DNA from: an uncultured Selenomonadaceae bacterium | GTDB taxonomy: Bacteria > Bacillota > Negativicutes > Selenomonadales > Selenomonadaceae | NCBI GenBank assembly: GCA_905234705.1 | Contig: CAJOIB010000033.1 | Span: 1-38,249, forward strand | DNA length: 38,249 nt | Reading direction: 5' to 3' | Shown here: positions 1-7,440 of the stretch, piece after piece | How positions within the stretch are numbered: the first letter of the stretch is position 1 | Layout: the number at the start of each line of letters is the position of its first letter | Translations under genes and position numbers: made by a program | The notes under the pieces: model-generated | What the model was told of the DNA's origin: nothing | Database searches by the model: none | What the model saw: the letters and a program-made list of their open reading frames with translations, nothing else

Positions 1-99
1 CCTTTTTACAGTCAAGCCGATTTTGAGATTGACACAACCGATTGGTCGCCGCTCCAAATTGTTAATGAGATTTGCGACAGGTTTAAATTGCAGAGGTAA
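1..99 (+). CDS. aroK: shikimate kinase, C-terminal end (partial)
   Basis: An open frame enters from the left edge and stops with TAA at 97-99, giving 32 residues. The residues YSQADFEIDTTDWSPLQIVNEI resemble the usual shikimate kinase ending (Y..vAdf.vDt...sp.evv.eI), in which a late helix follows a short ADF/VDT strand. Shikimate kinase phosphorylates shikimate in the chorismate pathway. The next gene, aroB, starts only 3 bases downstream, and aroK-aroB is a common operon order, which supports the call. The catalytic part (P-loop, DxD) lies outside the window, so the assignment rests on a short C-terminal match plus context. Confidence 0.7.
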   Translation, partial: PFYSQADFEIDTTDWSPLQIVNEICDRFKLQR

Positions 100-102
100 A
101 TT

Positions 103-1188
103 ATGACGAAATTGAATGTTGAACTTGGCGAAAACAGCTACGAGATTTTGATTGGCGAAAAAATTTTTTGCGAAGTGGCGAAATTTATTGCCGAATCGAA
201 TTTTACCAAGAAAATTTTGATTGTGACTGACAGCAACGTTTTCAAGATTTATTCTGAAGAATTGCGGAAGATTTTTACTAAGTGCGAAGTGAATTTTGAA
301 GTTGAAGTTATACCGGCGGGCGAAAGTTCCAAAAATCTGCGCGAAGCCGAAAACTTGTACACCTGCGCGATTGAATCACAGCTTGATAGAAAATCCGTGA
401 TTGTGGCGTTGGGCGGCGGCGTGGTTGGCGATTTATCGGGCTTTGTGGCTGCGTCTTACCTTCGCGGTATTCCGTTTGTCCAAGTGCCGACAACTTTACT
501 TTCGCAGGTTGATTCTTCGGTCGGCGGCAAAACTGCTGTTAATCACGCGCTGGGGAAAAATTTAATCGGCGCTTTTTATCAGCCCAAAAAAGTTTTTATC
601 GGCGTCGATATGCTTAAAACTTTGCCGGAGCGCGAAATTAAAGCCGGACTTGGTGAAGTTGTGAAGTACGGCGTTATCAGCGACGCAGATTTTTTCAGTT
701 ACCTTGAAGAAAACGTTGAAAAAATTTTGAGCCGCGATTTGGAAGTTATGACGCACATTGTTAAGCGTTCGTGCGAAATTAAAGCCGATGTTGTCAGCAA
801 AGACGAAAAGGAATCCGGCTTGCGGCGCATTTTGAATTTCGGTCACACGATTGCCCACGCCATTGAAGAGGAAACCGGCTATGAAAAATATTCGCACGGC
901 GAGGCGGTTGCTATTGGTATGATTGGCGCGGCGTTGATTAGTGAAAAACTTGGCAAAGTTGATTCAGCGTCGGTTGCGCGGCTTAGAAATTTGATTGAGC
1001 GTTTTGGAATGTACACGCGCGTTGAAGGCTGTGAAGTCGATAAAATGTACCGTGAACTTTTCCGCGATAAAAAAACTATTAACGGCAAAATAAATTGGGT
1101 GTTGATGAAAAATTTTGGCGCGGTCGAAATTTCAAATGACGTGCCAGAAAAAATTGTTAAAGAAGTGTTGAGCAAGATTATTATTTGA
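103..1188 (+). CDS. aroB: 3-dehydroquinate synthase
   Basis: This 361-residue protein has the usual length for AroB, which converts DAHP to 3-dehydroquinate in the shikimate pathway using NAD and a divalent metal. Visible family motifs are the glycine-rich NAD-binding GGGVVGD (about residues 104-110), the signature PTTLLSQVDSSVGGKT (about 129-144), the lysine/glutamate segment GLGEVVKYG, and the metal-binding histidine segments NFGHTIAHAIE and YSHGEAVAIGM. The gene starts with ATG 3 bases after the aroK-like stop, so the two are probably co-transcribed. The frame is intact and nothing unusual was seen. Confidence 0.97.
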   Translation: MTKLNVELGENSYEILIGEKIFCEVAKFIAESNFTKKILIVTDSNVFKIYSEELRKIFTKCEVNFEVEVIPAGESSKNLREAENLYTCAIESQLDRKSVIVALGGGVVGDLSGFVAASYLRGIPFVQVPTTLLSQVDSSVGGKTAVNHALGKNLIGAFYQPKKVFIGVDMLKTLPEREIKAGLGEVVKYGVISDADFFSYLEENVEKILSRDLEVMTHIVKRSCEIKADVVSKDEKESGLRRILNFGHTIAHAIEEETGYEKYSHGEAVAIGMIGAALISEKLGKVDSASVARLRNLIERFGMYTRVEGCEVDKMYRELFRDKKTINGKINWVLMKNFGAVEISNDVPEKIVKEVLSKIII

Positions 1189-1203
1189 AGGAGGTCAAGT
1201 ATA

Positions 1204-2055
1204 TTGGCGACTGTAGCGATTAGTGATGATTTTGATTTGGGGAAAATCACCAACAGCGGGCAATGTTTCCGCGCTAAAGAGGTTGAGCCTGGCGTTTTTC
1301 GCTTTGTGACGCTGGATTATGTTATTTACATTCGGAAAATTGAGGACGGCTATTTTGATATTAGCTGCGGCGCGGCGGAATGGGAAAATATTTGGAGCAA
1401 GTATTTTGACATAGCCACCGATTACTCCGAAATTCGCAAAGAAATTAATGCATTTGGCGCGAATAAACCTTTCGCCGGATATTTAAACGCGGTGACGGAA
1501 TACAGCGCGGGGATTCGGATTTTGCGGCAAGATCCGTTCGAAACTTTGATTAGCTTTATAATCAGCCAGCGCAAAAATATTCCTGCGATTCAACTTTCGA
1601 TTGAATTGATTTGTCAGCATTACGGCAAACTGATTAAATCGACGCACGGCGAAGTTTACGGTTTCCCGCACATTGACGACCTTTGCAAAGTTTCGGCTTA
1701 TGAGCTGTCGACATTTTCATTGGGCTATCGCAGCGCCTATGTTCGCGATGCTCTTGAGCGAGTCAAAGGGCTTGTGGTTGCGCTGGATGATTTGTACACG
1801 GCTTCGGACGAAAATTTGATTAATGAGTTGAAAACTATCAAGGGCGTTGGCGATAAAGTTGCGGCGTGCGTGGCGCTCTATGCTTATCACAGGCTTAGCC
1901 ACGTGCCGATTGATGTTTGGATTAAACGCTCTATTCAAGAAGATTTCGGCGGCAAGAATGTTTTCTCAGCATTTGGACCATTGGCAGGCGTTTTGCAACA
2001 GTACATTTATTATTACAAGCGCGTTGGCAAAAAGGAAAAACTTGATGAGATGTAA
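1204..2055 (+). CDS. 8-oxoguanine DNA glycosylase/AP lyase-like protein (OGG1 family)
   Basis: The 283-residue protein has an OGG-type N-terminal domain (ITNSGQCFRAKEVEPGVFRF) followed by a helix-hairpin-helix/GPD module. The hairpin segment is IKGVGDKVAAC, with Lys218 at the place of the catalytic lysine of OGG1, and PIDVW supplies the conserved aspartate (Asp237). The family removes oxidised guanine from DNA by base excision and cleaves the abasic site. The start is TTG at 1204; AAGGAGG at 1188-1194 lies 9 bases upstream and no better start exists. It sits 15 bases after aroB and its end overlaps the next gene, so it belongs to the same operon. A DNA-3-methyladenine glycosylase II name is possible, but the N-terminal domain favours OGG. 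Confidence 0.88.
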   Translation: MATVAISDDFDLGKITNSGQCFRAKEVEPGVFRFVTLDYVIYIRKIEDGYFDISCGAAEWENIWSKYFDIATDYSEIRKEINAFGANKPFAGYLNAVTEYSAGIRILRQDPFETLISFIISQRKNIPAIQLSIELICQHYGKLIKSTHGEVYGFPHIDDLCKVSAYELSTFSLGYRSAYVRDALERVKGLVVALDDLYTASDENLINELKTIKGVGDKVAACVALYAYHRLSHVPIDVWIKRSIQEDFGGKNVFSAFGPLAGVLQQYIYYYKRVGKKEKLDEM

Positions 2056-3217
2056 ATTTTTTGCCGCGATAATTTTCACGGTAATTTTTTTAGTCAATGC
2101 GCCGATATTTGCCCAAGCCGATTCTGAAGATTTGCCGGACGAAGAAATTCCCGAACTAGACCCTGCTTATAAGGACGCGCCGATTTACGACGAAGAAGAA
2201 ACGCCGCCCGAAACTTCCACGCCGGAGATTAACGACGAAGGCTTAGAATTTTTAGTTTACAATGAAAATGGGGTAATGGCATTTGCGGTAATTGCCGACC
2301 ACGAGAAATATTATTTGCGTCCGATTTTGGCTAAAGGGCAGATTCAAGGGCGTGCAACCGTCGCGCAGATGAGCAAAAATCTTGACGAAATTGCAATGAT
2401 TAACGCGAGTTATTTTATGCCGAGCGGCAGTCTGATTGGCGTTACGAAAATTGACGGCGATATTGTTGGTGTAGATGAATATTATCGTTCGGCGATTGGC
2501 ATTACTTACGATGAAAAGATAATTTTTGGGCGCGTGCGCTATGAGGGCAGTGTGAATTTTTATGGCTCGAGAATTTATTTGAGCGGAGTTAATTGGGAGC
2601 GTGGCGAAAATGCGCTGATTTTGTACAATCGCTATTTTGGCAAAACGACCGGCACGAATAATTATGGCGTTGAGGTTGTTGTGCAGGACGGCACTATAAC
2701 TGAAATTTACCGTGACAAGGGCAATAATGTTATTCCGTTCGACGGCTACGTGATTAGCGCGCACGGTACAGCCGCCGCATTTTTTAATGACGCGCAGGTT
2801 GGCGACGCTTTGACGATTGACCAGCAAATTTTTAGCGATAACAGCGAATTTAGGAATGTGCCGACGATAATTGGAGCAGGTCCGCGGCTTGTGAAGGACG
2901 GTAAAGTTTATGTGACGGCGGCGGATGAAAAATTTCCGGCTGACATTCGAGTTGGGCGTGCGCCGCGTTCGGCTGTGGGCGTGAATGCTTATGGCGATTA
3001 TATTTTTGCAGTGGTTGACGGACGGCAGGCTCATAGCCGCGGCTGTACTTTGGAAGAATGGGCGAATATCTTGCTGAAAAAATTTGGTGCTGTTAATGCG
3101 ATTAATTTGGACGGCGGCGGTTCAACTGAGCTGATTGTTAAAGATAGTCTTGTCAATATTCCGAGTGACGGTCGCGAAAGAATGATAGGCAGTTCTTTGG
3201 CTATTTTCCGCAGATAA
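2045..3217 (+). CDS. phosphodiester glycosidase family protein (NAGPA-like), exported
   Basis: I chose ATG 2045, which overlaps the stop of the upstream gene by 11 bases and gives 390 residues. From this start the protein begins with a short basic stretch and a hydrophobic segment (KFFAAIIFTVIFLVNAPIFAQA), a typical signal peptide; a longer upstream reading in this frame would only shadow the glycosylase gene. An acidic, proline-rich linker (about residues 25-65) follows. The C-terminal domain carries features of the NAGPA/DUF2233 phosphodiester glycosidase family: MINASYF, the IIGAGPRLVKDGK region, RAPRSAVGV, and INLDGGGSTELIV near the end. The family cleaves sugar phosphodiesters such as GlcNAc-1-P caps; in bacteria the substrate is usually unknown but likely in the envelope. 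Confidence 0.85.
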   Translation: MRCKFFAAIIFTVIFLVNAPIFAQADSEDLPDEEIPELDPAYKDAPIYDEEETPPETSTPEINDEGLEFLVYNENGVMAFAVIADHEKYYLRPILAKGQIQGRATVAQMSKNLDEIAMINASYFMPSGSLIGVTKIDGDIVGVDEYYRSAIGITYDEKIIFGRVRYEGSVNFYGSRIYLSGVNWERGENALILYNRYFGKTTGTNNYGVEVVVQDGTITEIYRDKGNNVIPFDGYVISAHGTAAAFFNDAQVGDALTIDQQIFSDNSEFRNVPTIIGAGPRLVKDGKVYVTAADEKFPADIRVGRAPRSAVGVNAYGDYIFAVVDGRQAHSRGCTLEEWANILLKKFGAVNAINLDGGGSTELIVKDSLVNIPSDGRERMIGSSLAIFRR

Positions 3218-3229
3218 GAGGATAGACTT

Positions 3230-3430
3230 ATGAATATTCTATTTGGTGCGTATGGATTGATTTGTGCTGCGATTTTTCTGTGCGCTAAATTTTTTGTTAA
3301 ATCGGGCTGTTTTGGTGCATTTATATTGCTGTGGCTTATTTGTACCCTGGGCTTGATGCTGAAAGATTATCTTTGGCTGATTCCTTACGTATTAATTGCA
3401 GCAATTTGTTACATTGGCTACAAAAAATAA
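3230..3430 (+). CDS. small hydrophobic membrane protein, unknown function
   Basis: This 66-residue protein is almost entirely hydrophobic: one segment covers about residues 3-20 and a second, possibly split in two, covers about residues 27-62, with a cytoplasmic-looking GYKK end. An AGAGGAT ribosome binding site lies just upstream of ATG 3230, and the gene is 12 bases after the glycosidase gene, so it is probably the last gene of the aroK-aroB operon. No enzymatic motif or known family was recognised. The short length makes this less certain than its neighbours, but the spacing, binding site and composition support a real gene. Confidence 0.6.
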   Translation: MNILFGAYGLICAAIFLCAKFFVKSGCFGAFILLWLICTLGLMLKDYLWLIPYVLIAAICYIGYKK

Positions 3431-3442
3431 ACCAACCGAAAA

Positions 3443-3572
3443 AGAGCGCCAGGAGCATGCTTTGCTTACGCAAACCACGCAGGATGGGCGCTCTCTGCGG
3501 CGCGCTTGTCACGTGATGATGACAATCCGCGCCGCGCTTTTCTTTGCCAGCGTTTCTTTTCTAGAAAAGAAA
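3443..3572. repeat. structured intergenic element with three inverted repeats; probable bidirectional terminator
   Basis: Between the convergent ends of the small membrane protein gene and rimM lie three separate inverted repeats. First, AGAGCGCC at 3443-3450 pairs with GGCGCTCT at 3487-3494, with a small TTTGC/GCAAA hairpin inside. Second, GCGGCGCG plus TTGTCA (3497-3511) pairs with TGACAA plus CGCGCCGC (3520-3535), a strong GC-rich hairpin followed by CTTTTCTTT. Third, a perfect 20-base palindrome lies at 3553-3572. The second hairpin could stop transcription from the left; A/T-rich flanks serve the other direction. The layered design resembles an extragenic palindromic repeat family, but no second copy is present in this window. 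Confidence 0.55.
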
Positions 3573-3578
3573 TGCCGA

Positions 3579-4085
3579 CTAAATTTCTTCAAGCATAGCC
3601 GAATCGACTACAATTTTTTTATTTGGAATGTCGATTTTTTTTATGACGGATTTAAGCGCAGGAATTAAAATTTTCGAATCGCCCACGACTTGAAAAACGT
3701 CATTGCTACCGGTTTTAAAAACATTGGCAACAGTACCGATTTTTCCGGCGGAATCATACACTTCGCAACCAATAATATCGAAAGTATAAAATTCGCCATC
3801 TTCAAGCGGAGCGGCTTCTGCGCGAGGCACGGTCAAAAATTTATTTACAAAAGTTTTAGCAGTTTCGCGATTGTCAATGTTTTGGAACTTAATAAAAATT
3901 TCGCCGCCGATATGTTGAACTTTCTCGACGCTTAAAATTTTCCCGCCAACAGCAACTTCTTTCAAATCATCAAAACGCCCATCAAAATCAGTGAGCGGAA
4001 TAATTTTCACAGTGCCGTCAAGCCCGCGCGCTTTGCCAACCTTGCCAATTATAATCTCAGCCGCGGATTGCAATGATTTTGTCAT
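3579..4085 (-). CDS. rimM: ribosome maturation factor RimM
   Basis: The protein (168 residues from ATG 4085, 170 from TTG 4091) matches RimM in length and in both domains: an N-terminal beta-barrel with IIIGKVGKARGLDGTVKI, then a PRC-barrel with DGEFYTFDIIGCEVYD and DVFQVVGDSKILIPALKSVI. RimM binds 30S assembly intermediates and helps mature the 16S rRNA head. The gene overlaps the end of ylqD, so translation is probably coupled. TTG 4091 has a GGAAG six bases upstream while ATG 4085 has the better codon; the difference is two residues. trmD, which usually follows rimM, is absent: convergent genes follow. Confidence 0.93.
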   Translation of the reverse strand: MTKSLQSAAEIIIGKVGKARGLDGTVKIIPLTDFDGRFDDLKEVAVGGKILSVEKVQHIGGEIFIKFQNIDNRETAKTFVNKFLTVPRAEAAPLEDGEFYTFDIIGCEVYDSAGKIGTVANVFKTGSNDVFQVVGDSKILIPALKSVIKKIDIPNKKIVVDSAMLEEI

Positions 4086-4452
4086 CTTCAATCAGAACTT
4101 CCACGTTCATAATTTCGCGCATATTGTCGCCGACTTTCAGTTCAACTTGACGCTCAAGCGTGCCCTGAATAATTTCCGCGCCAATAGCAAGCTTTTCAAT
4201 GTTTTCTCTGCGCATATTCGCCTCGGCAATGCGCTGGCGGCGCTGATTAATCTCATTGCCAAAAAATTGCTGGATTCTGGCTTCGTGCTGCGGATTATTA
4301 TCAAGTTCGCGCTGGCGGTCAATCTCAATCTGTTTAATTTCCAAATTCATCTGCTCAGCAGTTTTATTAAAATCGCTAATCAGACGCTCCTTGAGTTTCT
4401 CAGTAAGTTTCGCTTTAATCGTCACCGGTACTTTAATCGAAATGCTATTCAT
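4057..4452 (-). CDS. ylqD: YlqD family protein
   Basis: ATG 4452 is preceded by GGAGGC at 4461-4466 with 8-base spacing, giving 131 residues. The N-terminus SISIKVPVTIKAKLTEKLKERL followed by a long charged helix (to about residue 90) and a C-terminal strand region resembles YlqD, a family found in Firmicutes between the KH-domain gene and rimM in the rpsP-ylqC-ylqD-rimM-trmD locus. The position directly upstream of rimM supports this. The function is unknown; the helix looks like a coiled coil. rpsP and the KH gene are not present here; a promoter lies directly upstream of ylqD instead. Confidence 0.82.
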   Translation of the reverse strand: MNSISIKVPVTIKAKLTEKLKERLISDFNKTAEQMNLEIKQIEIDRQRELDNNPQHEARIQQFFGNEINQRRQRIAEANMRRENIEKLAIGAEIIQGTLERQVELKVGDNMREIMNVEVLIEDDKIIAIRG

Positions 4453-4492
4453 AAATATTTGCCTCCAAAATATTAAAAATTTTACCGCGCGT

Positions 4493-4521
4493 ATAATACC
4501 AAAAATCCGCGTCGACGGCAA
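4493..4521 (-). promoter_or_regulatory. predicted promoter of ylqD-rimM
   Basis: Reading the minus strand, TTGCCG (4516-4521) and TATTAT (4493-4498) are separated by 17 bases. It points at ylqD, whose start is about 40 bases downstream. The -35 box overlaps by two bases the -35 box of the divergent promoter. Confidence 0.55.
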
Positions 4522-4540
4522 TAAAAATTTATGTTATAAT
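4512..4540 (+). promoter_or_regulatory. predicted extended -10 promoter of the SIMPL gene
   Basis: TCGACG (4512-4517) and TATAAT (4535-4540) are 17 bases apart, and a TG one base before the -10 makes it an extended -10 promoter. The start codon at 4569 is 28 bases downstream of the -10 box. Confidence 0.6.
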
Positions 4541-4568
4541 CTCAAAAAAACTTATGGAGGTATTTCCG

Positions 4569-5276
4569 ATGAAAATAATTTTGTGCTTGGCAATGGTTTT
4601 AACGTTCCTGTTCAGTTCAACGGCATTTGCGGCGGAAGAGCGCTTACCAACAATTTCCGTCAGCGGCGAAGGCGTCATTGAAGTTGCGCCAGATCGTGCG
4701 ACAATTTCTTTGGGCATTACCAACCGCGATAAAAATGCTACCGTCGTTCAAAATGCAAACGCCAGAATCGCTAATGACATTATCAAAGCAGTGAGCGCGC
4801 TTGGTATCGACAAGAAAAATATTCGCACTGGCAATTACAGTTTCCACCCATACTATCGCCAGGACAGTAAAAAACAGGCTGTTTTAGACGGCTACGAGGC
4901 AAATAATACCGTGATGGTTATCGTCGACGATTTGAATTTGGTTGGAAAAGTTATCGACGCGGCTTTGTCCAATGGCGCTAACAACGTTGATTCGCTGCAA
5001 TTCGGCATTCGCAATAAAGACAATTTGCAGGCTGAAGCTTTGCGCCTTGCCGTTCGTGACGCTCGCAATAAGGCTGAAGCTGTCGCCGCTGAACTTGGTA
5101 AAAAAATCGTCGGTATTCGCTCTGTTTCTGTAAATTCCGGTTATGTTTCCGCGCCGCGTTTTAATAAAATGGCGATGGCTGAAATGGCTATGGACGACGC
5201 TCGCGAAACTCCGATTGAAGCTGGTACTTTGAGCTGCTCGGCTGGTGTCAACATTGATTTTGAAATGAGCAAATGA
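4569..5276 (+). CDS. SIMPL domain (DUF541) protein, exported
   Basis: ATG 4569 is chosen because GGAGG at 4556-4560 lies 8 bases upstream; it gives 235 residues beginning with a signal peptide (KIILCLAMVLTFLFSSTAFAAEE). The mature part starts with TISVSGEGVIEVAPDRATISLGI, the hallmark opening of the SIMPL/DUF541 family, and later shows RKNIRTGNY-like and NNVDSLQFGI segments and a repeated RDARNKAEAVAAELGKKI helix seen in this family. Members are periplasmic or cell-surface oligomers of poorly defined role, linked to oxidative stress and interleukin-receptor-signalling-like names. The gene overlaps the next one by ATGA, so they are translationally coupled. Confidence 0.9.
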   Translation: MKIILCLAMVLTFLFSSTAFAAEERLPTISVSGEGVIEVAPDRATISLGITNRDKNATVVQNANARIANDIIKAVSALGIDKKNIRTGNYSFHPYYRQDSKKQAVLDGYEANNTVMVIVDDLNLVGKVIDAALSNGANNVDSLQFGIRNKDNLQAEALRLAVRDARNKAEAVAAELGKKIVGIRSVSVNSGYVSAPRFNKMAMAEMAMDDARETPIEAGTLSCSAGVNIDFEMSK

Positions 5277-6349
5277 AAAAAGCTTACCTGCCGTCAATCG
5301 AATATATTCGCGGCGTGTCAATGCTGGGCGTGGTTGCAATTCATATCGGCGCGCAGTACTTGACGAATCCAACGCCCAATTTACATTTAATCGCAATTTT
5401 GGAAATCGCCTCGCGTTTCAGCGTCCCGATTTTCTTTTTTATTTCGGCGTTCGGTTTATTTTACAAAATCGACTTAGCCGCGCCGTTCGATTATTTAAAA
5501 TTTTTGCGACGAAGATTCAAAGCGGTACTCTTGCCATATCTGATTTGGTCGGCGCTGTATTTACTGCACGATGATTATTTTTACGGCACAACGATTTTGG
5601 ACGTATACAGCGCGCCGGAAGTTTTATTTTTCGGGCTGGCGAAATATCAGCTATATTTTTTGGTGATACTGATTTGGTTTTATCTGCTGATGCCGCTGTG
5701 GATATTTTTAATCCGGCGAATGACGCCTGCGCGACTGGCGGTAATATTTTTGGCGCAAATCGGATTTAATTATTTTTCAAGTTACAGCGTGGAGCTATTT
5801 CAATTCACGTACTCATTGCCGGAAGATTCAACGCTCAGAATGTTTTTGCAATGGCGGCTAAATTATTTAGTTTTGCATTACGTGGCGATATTTTTATTGG
5901 GCGGAATGTTGGCGGTACGTTCGGAGAAATTTTTTAAATGGCTGGCTGCGAATAAAAAAATTGTCAGTGCAACATTTTTAGTCGCGTTGACAATTCACTT
6001 GGGATATTTTTACTATTTAATTTACGTAAGAAAATTCAGCGCATTGGCGGCGATAAATACCGCACATCAACTTTCACCGACCGGATTTTTTTACACAATC
6101 GCCGCGTCGATATTTTTATTTATGCTGTTTCAATGCATCGACTTTGGAAAAATTATTCGCGCAGGACTGAGCTTGCTCGGAAAAAATTCATTCTTCGTGT
6201 ACCTGTTCCACCCGCTGGCGATAACTTATTTGGCTTTAAAATTTCCGATAATGACTGCGCCCGTCACGATAATTTTCTACATGCTAACAGTTTTAATTTC
6301 GCTGGTTATCGGTTTAATCTGGAAAAAAATCACTTCACGGTTACTTTGA
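5273..6349 (+). CDS. acyltransferase family 3 membrane protein
   Basis: The 358-residue protein has about ten hydrophobic segments and begins with PSIEYIRGVSMLGVVAIHI, matching the acyltransferase 3 (OafA/NodX/WecH) opening, in which the R and the later H are conserved and needed for catalysis. Family members transfer acetyl, succinyl or other acyl groups to sugars of LPS, peptidoglycan or exopolysaccharide from the cytoplasmic membrane. It starts within the stop of the SIMPL gene (ATGA overlap). Its last 20 bases overlap, tail to tail, the end of the glycosyltransferase gene on the other strand. The substrate cannot be read from the sequence; a surface glycan is likely. Confidence 0.87.
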   Translation: MKKAYLPSIEYIRGVSMLGVVAIHIGAQYLTNPTPNLHLIAILEIASRFSVPIFFFISAFGLFYKIDLAAPFDYLKFLRRRFKAVLLPYLIWSALYLLHDDYFYGTTILDVYSAPEVLFFGLAKYQLYFLVILIWFYLLMPLWIFLIRRMTPARLAVIFLAQIGFNYFSSYSVELFQFTYSLPEDSTLRMFLQWRLNYLVLHYVAIFLLGGMLAVRSEKFFKWLAANKKIVSATFLVALTIHLGYFYYLIYVRKFSALAAINTAHQLSPTGFFYTIAASIFLFMLFQCIDFGKIIRAGLSLLGKNSFFVYLFHPLAITYLALKFPIMTAPVTIIFYMLTVLISLVIGLIWKKITSRLL

Positions 6350-7310
6350 GTCCAATGTCGTTGAATTTTTTGCATTGGTCGATTATCGCATTGGCAACTA
6401 TATAGCCGTCTTCGCCAATGAGATTCTCAAAATTTTCTTTGAACTTGGGGCGCTCCTCAAATTTGATAATGTTCAAAGTTTTCAGTTGCGCCATAAGCCC
6501 GTCCACACATTTATTGTAAAATTGCCACGCCAAATTTAGGCAATGTTGAGCATTTTCGTCAACGCCGAACTGCGATGTTAAAAAATCAAAGTAAATCCAA
6601 TGTGAAGTCATATTCGCTAAATCTTGTTCCAAAGGCGGCATAGTTCCCCAATAACCAACATCGCGCCGCCACGCCGAATCAACCGAGTTTTCAAAGTAAA
6701 ATTTTCCGAAATGGTGTGCCAATAAATTTCTGAACGCGTCGCCGGAAAATGCATGATCCCTTCGTCCCTCAGTGATTCTGTCAATTTCATCTAAAAGTTG
6801 CGGCGTAAAATTATTTCTGAAAGTTGTTGACGCAGTTTGAAAAAACGGAGTATTCTTCATTCCGGAATAAGTTGTGTTGCGCGCGGTATTCGGGAAGTGC
6901 GGAATTTTCCTGCCGTCCGCGAAAACGAAAAGGTTGCTGCAAGCGTAAGCAGAATATTTTTCGTGACTATCTAAAAATGTAACTGCCTTTTCCAATTTTT
7001 GTGGCGAAATATAATAATCGTCAGCGTCAAGCACGGCAAAAAATTTCGTATCCAATTTGCGGTACATTTTTCTGATAGAGTACATAATGCCCATATTTGC
7101 GTCGTTTTGGAAAAATTCAATCGGCACTTTGTACTCTTCGGCGTAATTTTTTAAAATTTCTAAGCTTCCGTCCGTCGAACAATTATCAGTTACTATAATT
7201 TTTGTTTTGTCAAGAAAAGTTTGTTTGGCAAGCCCCTCTATATAATCTTTCAAAAAAGGTGCTTTATTGTACAGCGGCGTTAAAACTGTTACCAATTTTT
7301 CTTCCGGCAT
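6330..7310 (-). CDS. glycosyltransferase family 2
   Basis: The 326-residue protein opens with LVTVLTPLYNKAPFLKDYIEGL, the GT-A fold start of family 2 glycosyltransferases, followed by IIVTDNCSTDGSLEIL and the DXD-type metal/nucleotide-sugar site AVLDADDYY near residue 95. The C-terminal third (after about residue 200) has no motif I recognise. No membrane segment is evident, so it is probably a cytoplasmic enzyme that adds sugars to a lipid-linked or LPS glycan. Its ribosome binding site is AGGAAG at 7321-7326 and its own promoter carries a homopolymeric G9 tract, which suggests reversible on/off expression. The gene overlaps the convergent acyltransferase by 20 bases. Confidence 0.9.
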   Translation of the reverse strand: MPEEKLVTVLTPLYNKAPFLKDYIEGLAKQTFLDKTKIIVTDNCSTDGSLEILKNYAEEYKVPIEFFQNDANMGIMYSIRKMYRKLDTKFFAVLDADDYYISPQKLEKAVTFLDSHEKYSAYACSNLFVFADGRKIPHFPNTARNTTYSGMKNTPFFQTASTTFRNNFTPQLLDEIDRITEGRRDHAFSGDAFRNLLAHHFGKFYFENSVDSAWRRDVGYWGTMPPLEQDLANMTSHWIYFDFLTSQFGVDENAQHCLNLAWQFYNKCVDGLMAQLKTLNIIKFEERPKFKENFENLIGEDGYIVANAIIDQCKKFNDIGLKVTVK

Positions 7311-7343
7311 TTTTAATCAACTTCCTAGTATAATTTTTTTGCT

Positions 7344-7372
7344 ATAATACCCCCCCCCGCGCCCGTTGTCAA
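7344..7372 (-). promoter_or_regulatory. glycosyltransferase promoter with G9 tract in the spacer
   Basis: On the minus strand TTGACA (7367-7372) and TATTAT (7344-7349) are exactly 17 bases apart. Nine of the spacer bases, next to the -10 box, are an uninterrupted run of G (C run at 7350-7358 on the plus strand). The predicted RNA start is about 27 bases before the start codon and leaves a good ribosome binding site. Change in the tract length would change the -35/-10 spacing. Confidence 0.75.
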
Positions 7373-7380
7373 TGTTTTAG

Positions 7381-7412
7381 AAAAAAATTAGCGCGGCATT
7401 TTTTACCACGCT
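7381..7412 (-). terminator. intrinsic terminator of the redox operon
   Basis: On the minus strand AGCGTGG (7406-7412) pairs with CCGCGCT (7390-7396), with one G-U pair and a 9-base A/T-rich loop, and is followed by AATTTTTTT. It lies about 30 bases after the glutathione peroxidase stop and directly before the -35 box of the next gene. Confidence 0.75.
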
Positions 7413-7440
7413 GATTGAAATATTTATTTGAGAAAAAATT

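Noticed and set aside
2252-3034. A 260-codon open frame on the minus strand inside the phosphodiester glycosidase gene
   Set aside because: It is the shadow of a well-supported gene; its translation is rich in N, I, R and H without a domain and has no ribosome binding site.
3396-3668. A 90-codon plus-strand frame across the structured intergenic element
   Set aside because: It overlaps the end of one gene and of rimM and runs through palindromes; the translated repeat looks like the chance product of an extragenic element.
6330-6349. Tail-to-tail overlap of the acyltransferase and glycosyltransferase genes as a sign of misassembly or antisense control
   Set aside because: Both frames are intact and end normally; a 20-base overlap of convergent genes is common in compact genomes.
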